This document shows positions 49,907 to 59,527 of a stretch of DNA of 64,000 bases, piece by piece. The stretch lies in contig OZ026515.1 of the NCBI GenBank assembly GCA_964019695.1, positions 77,243,144 to 77,307,143 of the forward strand, given 5' to 3'. A program made the translations under genes and the position numbers. The DNA comes from Loripinus fragilis. Its lineage: Eukaryota > Mollusca > Bivalvia > Lucinida > Lucinidae. Positions within the stretch are counted from its first letter, which is position 1. Each line of letters opens with the position of its first letter. Under the pieces are notes generated by a model that was not told where the DNA came from, did not search any database, and worked only from the letters and a program-made list of their open reading frames with translations.

Positions 49907-51886
49907 TTATAAATTCGCCCTCTTTGGCCATGCCCTTCTGGCATCCGTCTGTCCAAGGAATGGTTGATCCTTGTAGGTAGCACTGGTACCTTTACTTTCA
50001 AGTAAAACAGACTCATCTACTATCTTCAACGTAGATTCAACATCATTAGTCGGCAACTTCATATCTGTTATCTCAGTGTCATGCTCATTAACCTTCTCTC
50101 TCAAACAAAATGAATGGCTTGGTAGATATTTTAATTTAATGATCAATAACGCAATAGCTGTGACAATTATTACAATAAAAGCTATAATTGTGATGTTTGC
50201 AAATGTCCAGAAACTAGTATTTTCAGTGTGTACTTTTCTCAAGTGATGTATTCCATGTACAAAAGTTTGCATAGGAATTTCTTTCAAATTTAACAAATGC
50301 GATGGTATTTCAAGTTTACCTACATCTTTTAACTTGTTCTGTACCTGTTGTCTTAGAATGTAATGTGATATATTATGCAGTCTTAGTAATGATTTTAAGA
50401 CATCAGACATCTCAAAGTAACTGTTTTTGTCAAAGTGCCCAGGCAAGCTCATGTATTTATTCGAGGCTAAACAGTCATTATTTACTGTCAAAATACCAAA
50501 AGGTGGGTGAATATCAATAGAACTGGACTGTTTAGATGAAGACCTACAGCTTAATGTTAACTGTAAGTTTTCATGTGTAACTATAGCCCATATACCGTGA
50601 GACAAGTATTTGGCAAGCGGTAATTTCTGTTTCATCATAACAGTCTGTTTACAGTTACTTTTAATGTCAACTTCATTTTTCAAAAATAATGTCATGATAC
50701 AGGGCTTATTCAAATTAGTGGGATAGAAGGCAGTTTTTGGATTACAGAATTGTAAGTTTAAACTATTGCACATATGAAAATCCTTTTCTGACAAGAACGC
50801 ATATGACTGTCTACTTTTGGAAACCATTAGAAATTCTGATTCCAAATCATATTTAGCAAGATATTGTACCGACGTATTGTGAAAAGGAAAAGGTATATTA
50901 TGAACTTTAAATACCTCATATTTATCTCCTGTATTTATAAGTGGAATGCTAAGAACAATTCTTATCTGATCATGCTCAAGATATGTCATACATGTCAGTG
51001 TCTTATAGAAGTACCAAATATCATTTCGAGGATTTTTAGGTAATTCGTGATTATTAGGCAGTTTGGCTTGAATTTCTATTAATAACTTCTTCAAATCATT
51101 GGGAGATATTGTATTGACAGATAAATGATTAAGCGACAGCATATTCAACTCAGTTTTTAAGTTTTCTAAATAAAATACTGCATTCTGTACTGCTATTTTA
51201 ATTTCATCGAAAATTGTTTTAGTCTGGAGATATGTGTGAATAAATTGTTCTAGTCTGACAAATTTTTGTTCAAAAGAAAGTTCAAGGTTACTTATTTTTC
51301 TATCAAGTTTTTGTATACAAATAACAAGATCCATGATTGACCTTCTGTTCTCACTGATTTGCATTTTTGTAATATTCAAAATAGACAAAGACATCTCCAA
51401 ATCATGAATTATATTTTCCTGATTATCAGACAAAATGTTAATATTTCTGTTAATATTATCTAGGTCATTTTGCGACAACGTTCCAAACAATGAACTCATT
51501 AAATTTCCGACCAGAGGTATCAAAGAACGTTTACTTCTGTCCGTATTTAAAACCTGATAATTTTCGAAAGTTTTATATATGGACTGGTAAGTATCAGACA
51601 ACAAATCAACTTCAAGTTGCAAGCTTTTGAACGTTTCTGCATATGCTATAAGCTTTGACTTGTGATAGTCATCCTTAACCACATGTACAATTTCATTTGT
51701 ACGGTCTACATCAGCCCTTATCTTATTTATGAGTTTTTGGTATGGTTCAAGGTCATGTACAAATGTCACAAACCATTGTGCATCATTTTGATAAATTTCA
51801 TTTGTTTTCTGAAAAATCACACTTTCAGAAACAACCAAGCTATTTGAAATGTTAATGAGACATGAACTACAGATAAAACAGTACAT
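49907..51886 (-). CDS. env: Envelope-like glycoprotein, errantivirus/baculovirus-F type
   Basis: This is a 659-residue third ORF after pol. It starts with a short hydrophobic, Cys-containing stretch that could be a signal peptide. A furin-type R-S-K-R site is at residues 117-120 (about 51527-51538). It is followed by a hydrophobic, Gly-containing segment ending near S-S-L-F-G, the layout of fusion peptides in errantivirus Env and baculovirus F proteins. Helix-forming heptad-like sequence follows. A transmembrane segment lies near 561-583 and a tail of about 76 residues ends the protein. Several N-x-S/T sequons are present. It would give the element an extracellular, virus-like phase if expressed. 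The frame is unbroken. The F-type call rests on layout and local motifs; a profile search would settle it. Confidence 0.85.
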   Translation of the reverse strand: MYCFICSSCLINISNSLVVSESVIFQKTNEIYQNDAQWFVTFVHDLEPYQKLINKIRADVDRTNEIVHVVKDDYHKSKLIAYAETFKSLQLEVDLLSDTYQSIYKTFENYQVLNTDRSKRSLIPLVGNLMSSLFGTLSQNDLDNINRNINILSDNQENIIHDLEMSLSILNITKMQISENRRSIMDLVICIQKLDRKISNLELSFEQKFVRLEQFIHTYLQTKTIFDEIKIAVQNAVFYLENLKTELNMLSLNHLSVNTISPNDLKKLLIEIQAKLPNNHELPKNPRNDIWYFYKTLTCMTYLEHDQIRIVLSIPLINTGDKYEVFKVHNIPFPFHNTSVQYLAKYDLESEFLMVSKSRQSYAFLSEKDFHMCNSLNLQFCNPKTAFYPTNLNKPCIMTLFLKNEVDIKSNCKQTVMMKQKLPLAKYLSHGIWAIVTHENLQLTLSCRSSSKQSSSIDIHPPFGILTVNNDCLASNKYMSLPGHFDKNSYFEMSDVLKSLLRLHNISHYILRQQVQNKLKDVGKLEIPSHLLNLKEIPMQTFVHGIHHLRKVHTENTSFWTFANITIIAFIVIIVTAIALLIIKLKYLPSHSFCLREKVNEHDTEITDMKLPTNDVESTLKIVDESVLLESKGTSATYKDQPFLGQTDARRAWPKRANL

Positions 51887-51895
51887 CAGAGTTAT

Positions 51896-51912
51896 CTGAA
51901 GAACAAAAAAAA
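51896..51912 (-). promoter_or_regulatory. Candidate splice acceptor for env
   Basis: The minus strand shows a long T-rich run followed by GTTCTTCAG. The exon would start at 51895, nine bases before the env ATG at 51886. It lies just after the pol stop, where a subgenomic env mRNA needs an acceptor. Confidence 0.6.
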
Positions 51913-52016
51913 TAACAATCAGTTACTTTCACTGAATCAAATTATTATTTACAAACACAATCATGTGTTAAATGAGGTCATGTCATAGTTAAATACAACA
52001 TATCCACACTGAGGGC

Positions 52017-55000
52017 TCATAACCTCTCTATGATCATTTTCATGATTTGCATCTTATCTGCTTGATAGTCATGTTTCTTATGTTTTCGTGGACTTGACCT
52101 TTTACTGGTCATTTGAACCTCATCAACTCTTAGGTTATCAGAAGACAATTCACTGTCCATCTCTATGTCCTCTGACCTACTATCTACAACAGGACTGCTG
52201 ACCTCATCTCTAGCCTTTAACCTTTTAGCTAATTCCATTAAGGGGATGTTATCCTCACTGTCAGAATCTTCTCGTTCATGCCTGTACCTTTTTGATAGTT
52301 TATTTAAAGGTACATTCATGTCGGGGTCAGATTCTGAATCAAAACTAGATTCTGATGCTTGAGGGGGGATAACATAGGCAGCATCGCGTAAGCGACGATT
52401 ATCTTTAGTCTCTTTAAGTTCCCAATCTTCAATGTTTGCTAGCCTTAACATTTCTGCATGTACCTTACTGGTGGAGCCATCTAATTGATTTTTGATAATG
52501 TAGGTCACAGGACCTCGTTTTTCAAGTATCCTATAAAATGGTTTCCATTTTAGGTCAAGTTTCCCTTTTCTTCTGTTATTTTTATAATAGACAGGGTCAC
52601 CTACTTTAAGATCTACAGACTTAGTATTTCTGTCAGCGTATCTGGCTTGTCTACGTTTTGCCTTTCTTAAATTATTTCTTACAGTTAAGAAAGCCTTATG
52701 TTGCTCTTGCAAGGTTATTTTATGCTCTTCTTCCCCATGGTACTTTCTGCGAGGTTTTAACAGATTGTCTACTGGTAATACAACATCTCTGTTGTACAAC
52801 AAGTAGAAGGGAGAGTATTTGGAAGACTCACTTACATTAAACCTTATTGCAGCCAAAGCCTGATTTAAATGTAAATCCCAAGTTTGTTGATCATCTGCCA
52901 ATCTTTTTGCCAAAACATCATGTAAGGTACGATGGAATCTTTCAACCTTTGCATTACTTTGCGGGTGATAAACACTAGTCAAAACATGATCAATGTTCAA
53001 GGACTCCAAAGTTTCTTTAACTACATTGTTTACGTTTTCAGTCCCATTATCTGTCACAATTTGTAAACAACTACCATGACGTGGGAATATTTCTTCAAGC
53101 AACAAATGAGCTACAGTTTCAGCAGTCTTGTCAGGAACTGCATAAGCTTCAGGCCAACCGGAAAACCAATCAACAAAAGCAATTATATACTTGTTACCAG
53201 ACAAAGAAGTTGGATAAGGACCTGATAAGTCTAAACTTACTTTTGCCATGGGATAGGGTGGTATATCTGTCTCTTGTAAAGGTTGTCTGACTTTCTGCAA
53301 TGACCTAGTTTGACAAATGACACAGGATCCAACATATTCATTTAAGTCTTTGAACAAGTTTGGCCAAAAATATTTTCTTCTAATTGAATCAAGAGTTTTC
53401 TGGACTCCCATGTGACCATTTCTGTCATGATACTGCCCAATAACAAGGCGCTTAAGATGCTTTGGTACATATAACCGTAAGCAAGGGTCATCATCTGTGT
53501 TGGATATATAGTAAAGTAATTTGTCTACTATAAGATAATGTCTTTGATTATTCTTACCAGGGTCACCACCATTCTCTACTTGAGATCTGAGGGTCATAAG
53601 GTCAACGTCTTTTGTTTGCTCATTGTACATGTCAAAATCTTTCAGATCTAAAGTTTCAGGTTTCTGCAAAGAATCTTCATGGGGTAATTCACAACTAGCA
53701 TATGATTTTGGGTCAAAATTTGTGGAATCTAATACATTGACCTGATATGAGTTATCATTGACATCAAGGGATACATCCTGCTCATCTCTTTCTTTCTCCA
53801 AACCTACATTATCTGGGTGTCTAGACAATAAATCTGCACAAGTATTTGTAGTACCCTGTATATATTCAATCCTACAATTATACCCTGCCATACTAAGTGC
53901 CCATAACTGTATTTTTCTGTTTTGCATTGGGGATTCTAAGAGGTACTTTAGTGGTTTGTGGTCAGTCTTAATTACAAACTCAGCATTATGTAAATAATAG
54001 TCCAGTTTTTGCAATGAAAAATGGATAGCAAACGCCTCTTTTTCAACTGTTGACCACTTGCATTGTGACCTACTTAACTTGTGGGATAAGTAATATATAG
54101 GTTTTTCTTCATTGTCAGACAATTGGGTTAAGCACGCTCCTATGCATGTGTCACTTGCATCAGTATATAAAGTGTATGATGCATTTGGGTCAGGATAGAC
54201 AAGAAGTGGTACTGTAGTCAAACTATTCTTAATAAAATCAAATGCTCTCTGGTGAACGTCCGTCCATTTGAAGTGTGCATATTTCTTGGTCAAGTCAATT
54301 ATAGGCTCTGCAATCTGTGAAAAGTTTGGAATAAACCTGCGGTAGTAAGAACACATACCAACAAAAGATCTAACTTCTTTAACACATGTTGGGGCAGGTA
54401 AAGCTCTGATTGCTTCTACCTTCTTTTGATCCGGCTTAATGCCATTTTCATCAATAACAAAGCCAAGATAATTTGTCTCAGTTTGCAAAAAGCTACATTT
54501 CTTCAACTTGAGTTTCAAACCATGATATCTTAGTCTGTCAAAGATAGTGTTCAAATGCATTAAGTGTTCTTCAAATGAAGTACTAAAGATTAAGATGTCA
54601 TCAAGGTATGCAATTGCAAATGCATGGCAACCATTTAAGACCACTGACATGAGCTCCTGAAATACAGCAGGTGCATTCGAAAGGCCAAAGGGCATGACAT
54701 TAAATTCAAACAAACCTCTATGACACGCAAAAGCAGTTTTCTCTTTATCTAGGTCATCCATAAGTACTTGCCAGTAGCCACTCTTTAAATCTAATGAACT
54801 GAAAAACTTAGCTCTTCCCAACAATGCCAATATGTCATCAATTAAGGGTAAAGGAAATGAGTTTTTCTTGGTGACCTGGTTTAATTTCCTAAAGTCAACA
54901 CAGAACCTCTTACTACCGTCCTTTTTATCAACAATCACAACAGGAAATGACCAAGGTGAGTTTGACCTTCTTATAACTTTAGCCTCTAACATTTCTTCCA

Positions 55001-56015
55001 AAGCTTTATCAATTACCTCCCTGTTCTTAAGTGGTGTACGGTAGGGCCTCATTTTAATAGGTTTTGTATCACCTGTGTCTATTTTCATTTTTACAAAGTC
55101 TGTATGACCCAGTTCTGAGTCTTTACTTGCAAATAGGTCATGATTTTCTTTAACTAATTCTTCAATATGGGGTCTATATTCTGAAGGCACATCTAAATCT
55201 TGTAGGTTTAAATTACTTTCTGTGGTACTGTTTTTAATTATTGAAGTAGCATCGACAATTTTTGTTTCATTAATTGGCGCTATTCTAGCCATCAACCCAT
55301 GCCTATATAATTTAAAATGTCTGTTAGTTTCATTAACTACTAACAAAGGTACTGTTCTATTTTTGCTTAAACAGGAAACAGTATTGATAACCTTTAACCC
55401 TGGCTCATTTGCTATGAAACCCCTATCTATTTCTGAGATGTCATAAGATTGACCTGAAGGTAGGTCAGGATTTTCTCTAACCTTGCCATAACAAATGCAT
55501 GCAGTATTTGGTTTAATTGAACATGTATATTTCATTCTAACAGTTGATGCTACATGTATATCTTCCTCTAGGTTAACATATGTTTTACCATTTATTCTTA
55601 AGCTTTTTAAATCAAAGTATATTCTGACATTGTTTTGTTTCAGCCAATCCAAACCCAAGATCATATTTCTATTCAAGTCCCGGACCACATAGAAATCCTG
55701 TGACACTTCGGTACCACCGATACGAAAATGAACATTGACACAGCCATCCACTTGTAATTGAGTACCATTTGCAGACTGCAAATTGACACTCTTTTTAAGT
55801 AGCTTTGGCTTATTTTTTAAATTGTCATACACCCTACGGTGCATCAATGAACATTCCGCCCCAGTGTCGACAAGAGATCTAAACTTTTGTTTGCCTATGA
55901 ATACAATACACGAGTTCGGACTACCAGAAACATTAACCCTATATGTGGAGATGTTGTTTTTATCACTATTATTATAACTCTCTACAGTGACCTCTTTCTG
56001 TAAAGAGCCACCTAG
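52017..56015 (-). CDS. pol: Pol polyprotein: protease, reverse transcriptase, RNase H, integrase (-1 frame to gag)
   Basis: The frame is open from about 56036 to 52017 with no ATG before 55847, so the start given here is the likely frameshift position. Protease: D-T-G-A-E lies about 10 residues before the first Met. Counting from that Met (55847): RT has D353 and Y-L-D-D at 414-417; RNase H has D563, E602/E604 and D629; integrase has the H807/H812/C842/C845 zinc site and catalytic D873, D933 and E969, with 35 residues between the last two. A G-P-V-T-Y motif at 1112-1116 resembles the GPY/F module. The domain order (integrase last) is that of Ty3/gypsy. All catalytic residues I checked are present. 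The last 150 or so residues are charged and unassigned. Confidence 0.95.
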   Translation of the reverse strand, partial: LGGSLQKEVTVESYNNSDKNNISTYRVNVSGSPNSCIVFIGKQKFRSLVDTGAECSLMHRRVYDNLKNKPKLLKKSVNLQSANGTQLQVDGCVNVHFRIGGTEVSQDFYVVRDLNRNMILGLDWLKQNNVRIYFDLKSLRINGKTYVNLEEDIHVASTVRMKYTCSIKPNTACICYGKVRENPDLPSGQSYDISEIDRGFIANEPGLKVINTVSCLSKNRTVPLLVVNETNRHFKLYRHGLMARIAPINETKIVDATSIIKNSTTESNLNLQDLDVPSEYRPHIEELVKENHDLFASKDSELGHTDFVKMKIDTGDTKPIKMRPYRTPLKNREVIDKALEEMLEAKVIRRSNSPWSFPVVIVDKKDGSKRFCVDFRKLNQVTKKNSFPLPLIDDILALLGRAKFFSSLDLKSGYWQVLMDDLDKEKTAFACHRGLFEFNVMPFGLSNAPAVFQELMSVVLNGCHAFAIAYLDDILIFSTSFEEHLMHLNTIFDRLRYHGLKLKLKKCSFLQTETNYLGFVIDENGIKPDQKKVEAIRALPAPTCVKEVRSFVGMCSYYRRFIPNFSQIAEPIIDLTKKYAHFKWTDVHQRAFDFIKNSLTTVPLLVYPDPNASYTLYTDASDTCIGACLTQLSDNEEKPIYYLSHKLSRSQCKWSTVEKEAFAIHFSLQKLDYYLHNAEFVIKTDHKPLKYLLESPMQNRKIQLWALSMAGYNCRIEYIQGTTNTCADLLSRHPDNVGLEKERDEQDVSLDVNDNSYQVNVLDSTNFDPKSYASCELPHEDSLQKPETLDLKDFDMYNEQTKDVDLMTLRSQVENGGDPGKNNQRHYLIVDKLLYYISNTDDDPCLRLYVPKHLKRLVIGQYHDRNGHMGVQKTLDSIRRKYFWPNLFKDLNEYVGSCVICQTRSLQKVRQPLQETDIPPYPMAKVSLDLSGPYPTSLSGNKYIIAFVDWFSGWPEAYAVPDKTAETVAHLLLEEIFPRHGSCLQIVTDNGTENVNNVVKETLESLNIDHVLTSVYHPQSNAKVERFHRTLHDVLAKRLADDQQTWDLHLNQALAAIRFNVSESSKYSPFYLLYNRDVVLPVDNLLKPRRKYHGEEEHKITLQEQHKAFLTVRNNLRKAKRRQARYADRNTKSVDLKVGDPVYYKNNRRKGKLDLKWKPFYRILEKRGPVTYIIKNQLDGSTSKVHAEMLRLANIEDWELKETKDNRRLRDAAYVIPPQASESSFDSESDPDMNVPLNKLSKRYRHEREDSDSEDNIPLMELAKRLKARDEVSSPVVDSRSEDIEMDSELSSDNLRVDEVQMTSKRSSPRKHKKHDYQADKMQIMKMIIERL

Positions 56016-56848
56016 TTTTCCTGAACACCAGGTTGTTTACTTGTCCTTGACCAACCCCTACCATGACCTACTGATGGTCTGTTTTGTCTGTGCGTCTGTT
56101 CACTCCTACAGTCCCTTAATATGTGACCTTCCTGACCACATTTCCAGCATTTGACTGCATTAATTTGCCTATTATTCTGGTGAGGTCTAAAAAACCTCCT
56201 ATTGCGGGAATGATCAACCTCCATAGGTTGTTCATTTCGTATTGGATGCGACAAGGCTACTCTAGCCCTTAAATTTTGCTCATTGGTCGCTATGCTTATG
56301 GCCCCTTGAAGCGTATTTGGCCTGTCTCTTAATATTTTTAATTTTAACTGGTCGTTACTGATACCATCAACAAAAGTTTCAATCAATTGCTGTTCAACCA
56401 TATCTCCAGCCTGCCCTAGAAATGCTTCTTCTGCTAAACTTAAAATGCGTTCTGCAAAAACTTGAATGTTTTCGCCCTGCTTTTGCTTTAATTTTCTCAA
56501 AAGTGACAGCGCAAATTGAGGGTCTGTCACATCGCTAAAACGAGCTGTCAACTGCCTCTTAAGCTGCTCCCACGTGTTGTGTGGGTTAGCGTTCATGTAT
56601 CTTTCAATGAACCCACTAACTGCCCCTGTTGCTGATTGAAAAGCCATTAAATGTTTCTTTTCATTTGGTGCATTTAAAAGTACGGCATATTTGTCAATTG
56701 ATTTGACCCACTCTCTGAAAAATTTTGGATTGCAATCAAACTTGGGAATATTTGCAGCTATACCTTGAGTTGTCAGGGCACTTGAAACATTTGACAGTTC
56801 TTGTGTTAAAGTATGAAAAACCCTGGCAATTTCTTCCCCTTCGACCAT
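56012..56848 (-). CDS. gag: Gag polyprotein with CCHC zinc knuckle
   Basis: This 278-residue protein forms the particle core of the retroelement. The N-terminal 200 residues are a helix-rich capsid-like region with the W-x-Q-L-K-R-Q-L and F-V-D-G-I segments typical of Ty3/gypsy Gag. A single zinc knuckle, C-x2-C-x4-H-x4-C, lies at residues 234-247, followed by a basic, Arg-rich tail for RNA binding. The ATG at 56848 is the first after the leader. The TAG stop at 56014-56012 overlaps an open pol frame, so Gag-Pol probably arises by -1 frameshifting. Confidence 0.93.
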   Translation of the reverse strand: MVEGEEIARVFHTLTQELSNVSSALTTQGIAANIPKFDCNPKFFREWVKSIDKYAVLLNAPNEKKHLMAFQSATGAVSGFIERYMNANPHNTWEQLKRQLTARFSDVTDPQFALSLLRKLKQKQGENIQVFAERILSLAEEAFLGQAGDMVEQQLIETFVDGISNDQLKLKILRDRPNTLQGAISIATNEQNLRARVALSHPIRNEQPMEVDHSRNRRFFRPHQNNRQINAVKCWKCGQEGHILRDCRSEQTHRQNRPSVGHGRGWSRTSKQPGVQEN

Positions 56849-57032
56849 TTTTTATTTATAATTTATTTGTTTATTAAGATATTTACTTCATCAATTAATT
56901 AAATAAGTCAAATCTTAATTTTATTAGAAGCCTACAGCCTAGCAATTATACTTAAAAAATTGTGTTCTTAAAAGCCATTTCCAATTTGTTTGAGAAAGTT
57001 AATTAATGGCATGCATTAAAGAAAACAGTGAA

Positions 57033-57042
57033 GCTTACCTCC
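57033..57042 (-). promoter_or_regulatory. Candidate splice donor in the retroelement leader
   Basis: The minus strand reads GGAG followed by GTAAGC, with the GT at 57038-57037, between the primer site and the gag ATG. It is a good match to the consensus donor and could serve the env mRNA. Confidence 0.55.
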
Positions 57043-57071
57043 TTCTTTGACGTCAGGTCCATTTTTTCAAG

Positions 57072-57089
57072 ATCCGGCGAGCGGCACCA
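57072..57089 (-). promoter_or_regulatory. Putative primer-binding site
   Basis: Reading the minus strand out of the 5' LTR, 12 nt follow the LTR and then TGGTGCCGCTCGCCGGAT begins. It starts with TGG, complementary to the CCA end of a tRNA, as reverse-transcription primer sites do. I cannot assign the tRNA by eye. The 12-nt gap to the LTR is slightly larger than in many elements. Confidence 0.55.
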
Positions 57090-57101
57090 ATAAAACAACC
57101 G

Positions 57102-58151
57102 TATAACGTAATTAAATGAAGGAAACTAAACACAGTTGTCTTAGTTCATGATCGTATAGTGGTATATTATAATGTCACAAAAGTATAATTCAAGACTGAA
57201 GCGTGCTCAACTGAGCAGCTCATAATAATCACAGAAAATGCACTGGTTTCCTCATCAAAATCAAATCTAATCTGATCTGATCTAATCTATAACAAAATCT
57301 GATCTCTTCTGAAGACATGGTCGTACCCGGCAGCATATATAGTGAAAATGGAAAGATGTTTTCATTCCAAAACATTAACCGTTACTAAATCCGTATAATA
57401 AGCCCAAATATTATGACAAGATTCTGATGATTGCACTGAAATAATTACTAAGCATCTGCGATGTGAACAATGGCAAACGTGTGCCCACTATCGAAACTTT
57501 CCATCACCTGATACATCTGGACCGAATATGCAATCATAAGATTCATGTATAATACAACAATTGACTGGGCGCTATTCCAACGTAAGCATAAATGTACATC
57601 ATTGTCATTCTACTATGGTCCTGCAGTTATAGTTTTGAAGCTCTATCCCAACAACAGCTAGTTGTTGTGGGGACTGAGTCTCAACCTGGAATACCATCTA
57701 GGGGCTTGTGAAGCCAGTGGATCGAACCTACGACCCCTACACCACTCAGGCCCATAGATTATCTTATATAGAACTGCGCATGCAGAATAAAGGTCTACAA
57801 GGTAATAGGTACTCTTACATGTAGAACCACCTGCGCATTTGACATTAACCATCATATGATCTTATTATTGAATATTTCGAAATGTAAATACTGACTTGAA
57901 TTGTGTCCAATCTAAACATCAATCATGTACATCTAGCTAGCATCCAATTTTAAAGTACTTTAATAAACCGCTACATAAGTCGTTTTGCATGCTAAATTAT
58001 GATCAGCAATTGAAGTACAGTATTCATCCCAAATACTGCCCATCAACTACCATAGCCTTACAGACCATAAAGAGTGTTTTAGTCATTATGATTCTCAACC
58101 CTTCAACATGATTTTGCTCATAGTGAGCTTGTATAAGCTGACTATGTTATA
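57102..58151 (-). repeat. 5' LTR of the retroelement
   Basis: This LTR is identical in length (1,050 bp) to the copy at 47876-48925. By eye I see only four substitutions between them (in the segments near 57206, 57512, 57650 and 57767). It should carry the promoter on the minus strand. I could not locate a convincing TATA box or transcription start. Its right end abuts the ATAT target duplication. Confidence 0.93.
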
Positions 58152-58432
58152 ATATGCTTCTTAGCTCACACACAAAGTGTGCATTGACAATTTATCATTT
58201 ATGTAAAATTTTACTTTGTAACACCTGAATTACTATGATTTCCTTTTTACCATAATATGCTGAATCACAGTCTAAACATTTATCGTCATTGTACAATGTA
58301 GCTCGAAATGTGTATCTATTGTATTGTGATATGTACTCAGTGTGTACATTTTGGCAACTATGGTGCACATTTAAGGATTGAAATTCATTTTTAAGCTTGC
58401 ACTGGATAATGAAAAACATTTAGCTTTATTAA

Positions 58433-58472
58433 TGTTTCTGAGAAACCCGCCCTTCGGGCTTCTCGGAAACAA
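58433..58472. repeat. Hairpin with a TTCG loop
   Basis: GTTTCTGAGAAACCCGCCC, TTCG and GGGCTTCTCGGAAAC form an imperfect stem-loop just outside the retroelement. Its role is unknown. Confidence 0.6.
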
Positions 58473-58989
58473 TAAAATAGCTATTTTTTCATCAGTGTAA
58501 GCTTAAAATATGAGTTTCAATCCTTCTATTACATTCTATGTTATCAATCTAATTTACAGAATTATATTCCACCCAGCCCCGTCAGGTATCCTTATTAAAT
58601 GAATTATTTCATTTGTAACGGAGGTGTTGGAACAGCCAGGGAGTGAAACTCGTGAACATAACGTCTTGGCGATACGTGAATGACGTCACGCAAATGTCGA
58701 TAAACAAAGAACATCATTAACTGATGTTTATGTTACTCCACCTAGAGTCATGGTCTAGGTCACTTGACATTTCAACGTTTTGCATCGAGAAATGCAAGCA
58801 GCCAGACATGCTGGTTTCATCTTAAGCTGAAAATGTAAATATACTAACTTATGATGTGATTATTTGGAGAATTGCACAATGAAATTCTTTTTTTAAAATT
58901 AAAACTTTAATATCCATATCTGGACGTGGTTGGCTATTTCATCTGCTGAAGAAGTGAGATCAGGTAGCAATAATTTGGTAAATAGTTTA

Positions 58990-59175
58990 CATAGTGACTG
59001 TATATAAAAGTAAGTGAGTATGACCAGGACAAGCCACAATCATACACTGCAGACCAACCGACTGCACAATGAGGAAGAGCCACAGAGCATTTATACTAAC
59101 AAGACATCCGAAAGACAATAAAAGCAAAGCGACTAGCTCTCTATTCATAGTCAAGATGATTGCGAAGTAGACCCA
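58990..59175 (+). repeat. Interspersed repeat, family C
   Basis: Starts AGTAAGTGAGTATGACCAGG and carries CACTGCAGACCAACC and TCAAGATGATTGCGAAG, as in 4091-4250. Confidence 0.65.
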
Positions 59176-59392
59176 TCCTAACTACGCATTCATGAGGTAC
59201 CGCATATACAGTGACCCAATAACTTAACATTTATTACGATCTGGCTTAGGGCATTCGTTAGTAATGATCAGAGACGCTTCCAAGGAGCACTTGGCTAGAT
59301 ATATTTTTGAAAAAATCAGAAATGGCGTGCTGTATCATGATTTTACTAAAATAACTAATTTACATGAGGAAAAATCCTTAATGAGTTATGAT

Positions 59393-59527
59393 ACCGTTTT
59401 TGCCATAGTGCATAGTTGTCACGGTTTTACCATAGTGCATAATATTCACGGTTTTTACAAAGTGCGTGATACTTACGGTTTTACCATAGTGCATGATACT
59501 CACAGTTTTACCATAGTGCATAATGCT
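59393..59527 (-). repeat. Five-copy 27-bp tandem array over the exon 1 Met-turn and splice donor
   Basis: Five consecutive 27-bp units (59501-59527, 59474-59500, 59447-59473, 59420-59446, 59393-59419) each encode a version of S-I-M-H-Y-G-K-T-V. The first unit contains the real exon end and the donor GTGAGT. The second ends in an even better donor, GTAAGT, at 59476-59471. Units 3 to 5 carry substitutions in the Met-turn or donor. The array is in frame throughout, so use of the second donor would insert nine residues without a frameshift. Confidence 0.9.

Larger units (their letters stand above)
47876..58151 (-). mobile_element. Complete Ty3/gypsy LTR retroelement with env (errantivirus-like)
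   Basis: This 10,276-bp element has direct LTRs of 1,050 bp at each end. It is flanked by a 4-bp ATAT duplication (47872-47875 and 58152-58155). LTR termini form a short inverted repeat, TATAAC at one end and GTTATA at the other, not TG/CA. In transcription order on the minus strand it holds: 5' LTR, a putative primer-binding site, gag, pol, env, a 1-kb tail, a polypurine tract and the 3' LTR. Integrase after RNase H and the pol-env order place it in Ty3/gypsy. The env type and the ATAT target recall insect errantiviruses. It sits in intron 1 of the astacin gene in the same orientation. Confidence 0.95.

Noticed and set aside
50302..55977. Plus-strand frames opposite gag, pol and env
   Set aside because: They are antisense shadows of the retroelement genes and show no domains of their own.
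58433..58472. Stem-loop that looks like a bacterial terminator
   Set aside because: The genome is eukaryotic, there is no adjacent gene end, and the stem is imperfect.
59378..59503. Continuation of the astacin reading frame beyond the exon 1 donor
   Set aside because: It is the 27-bp repeat of the exon end; joining at 59504 to exon 2 restores the expected astacin sequence, whereas the continuation does not.
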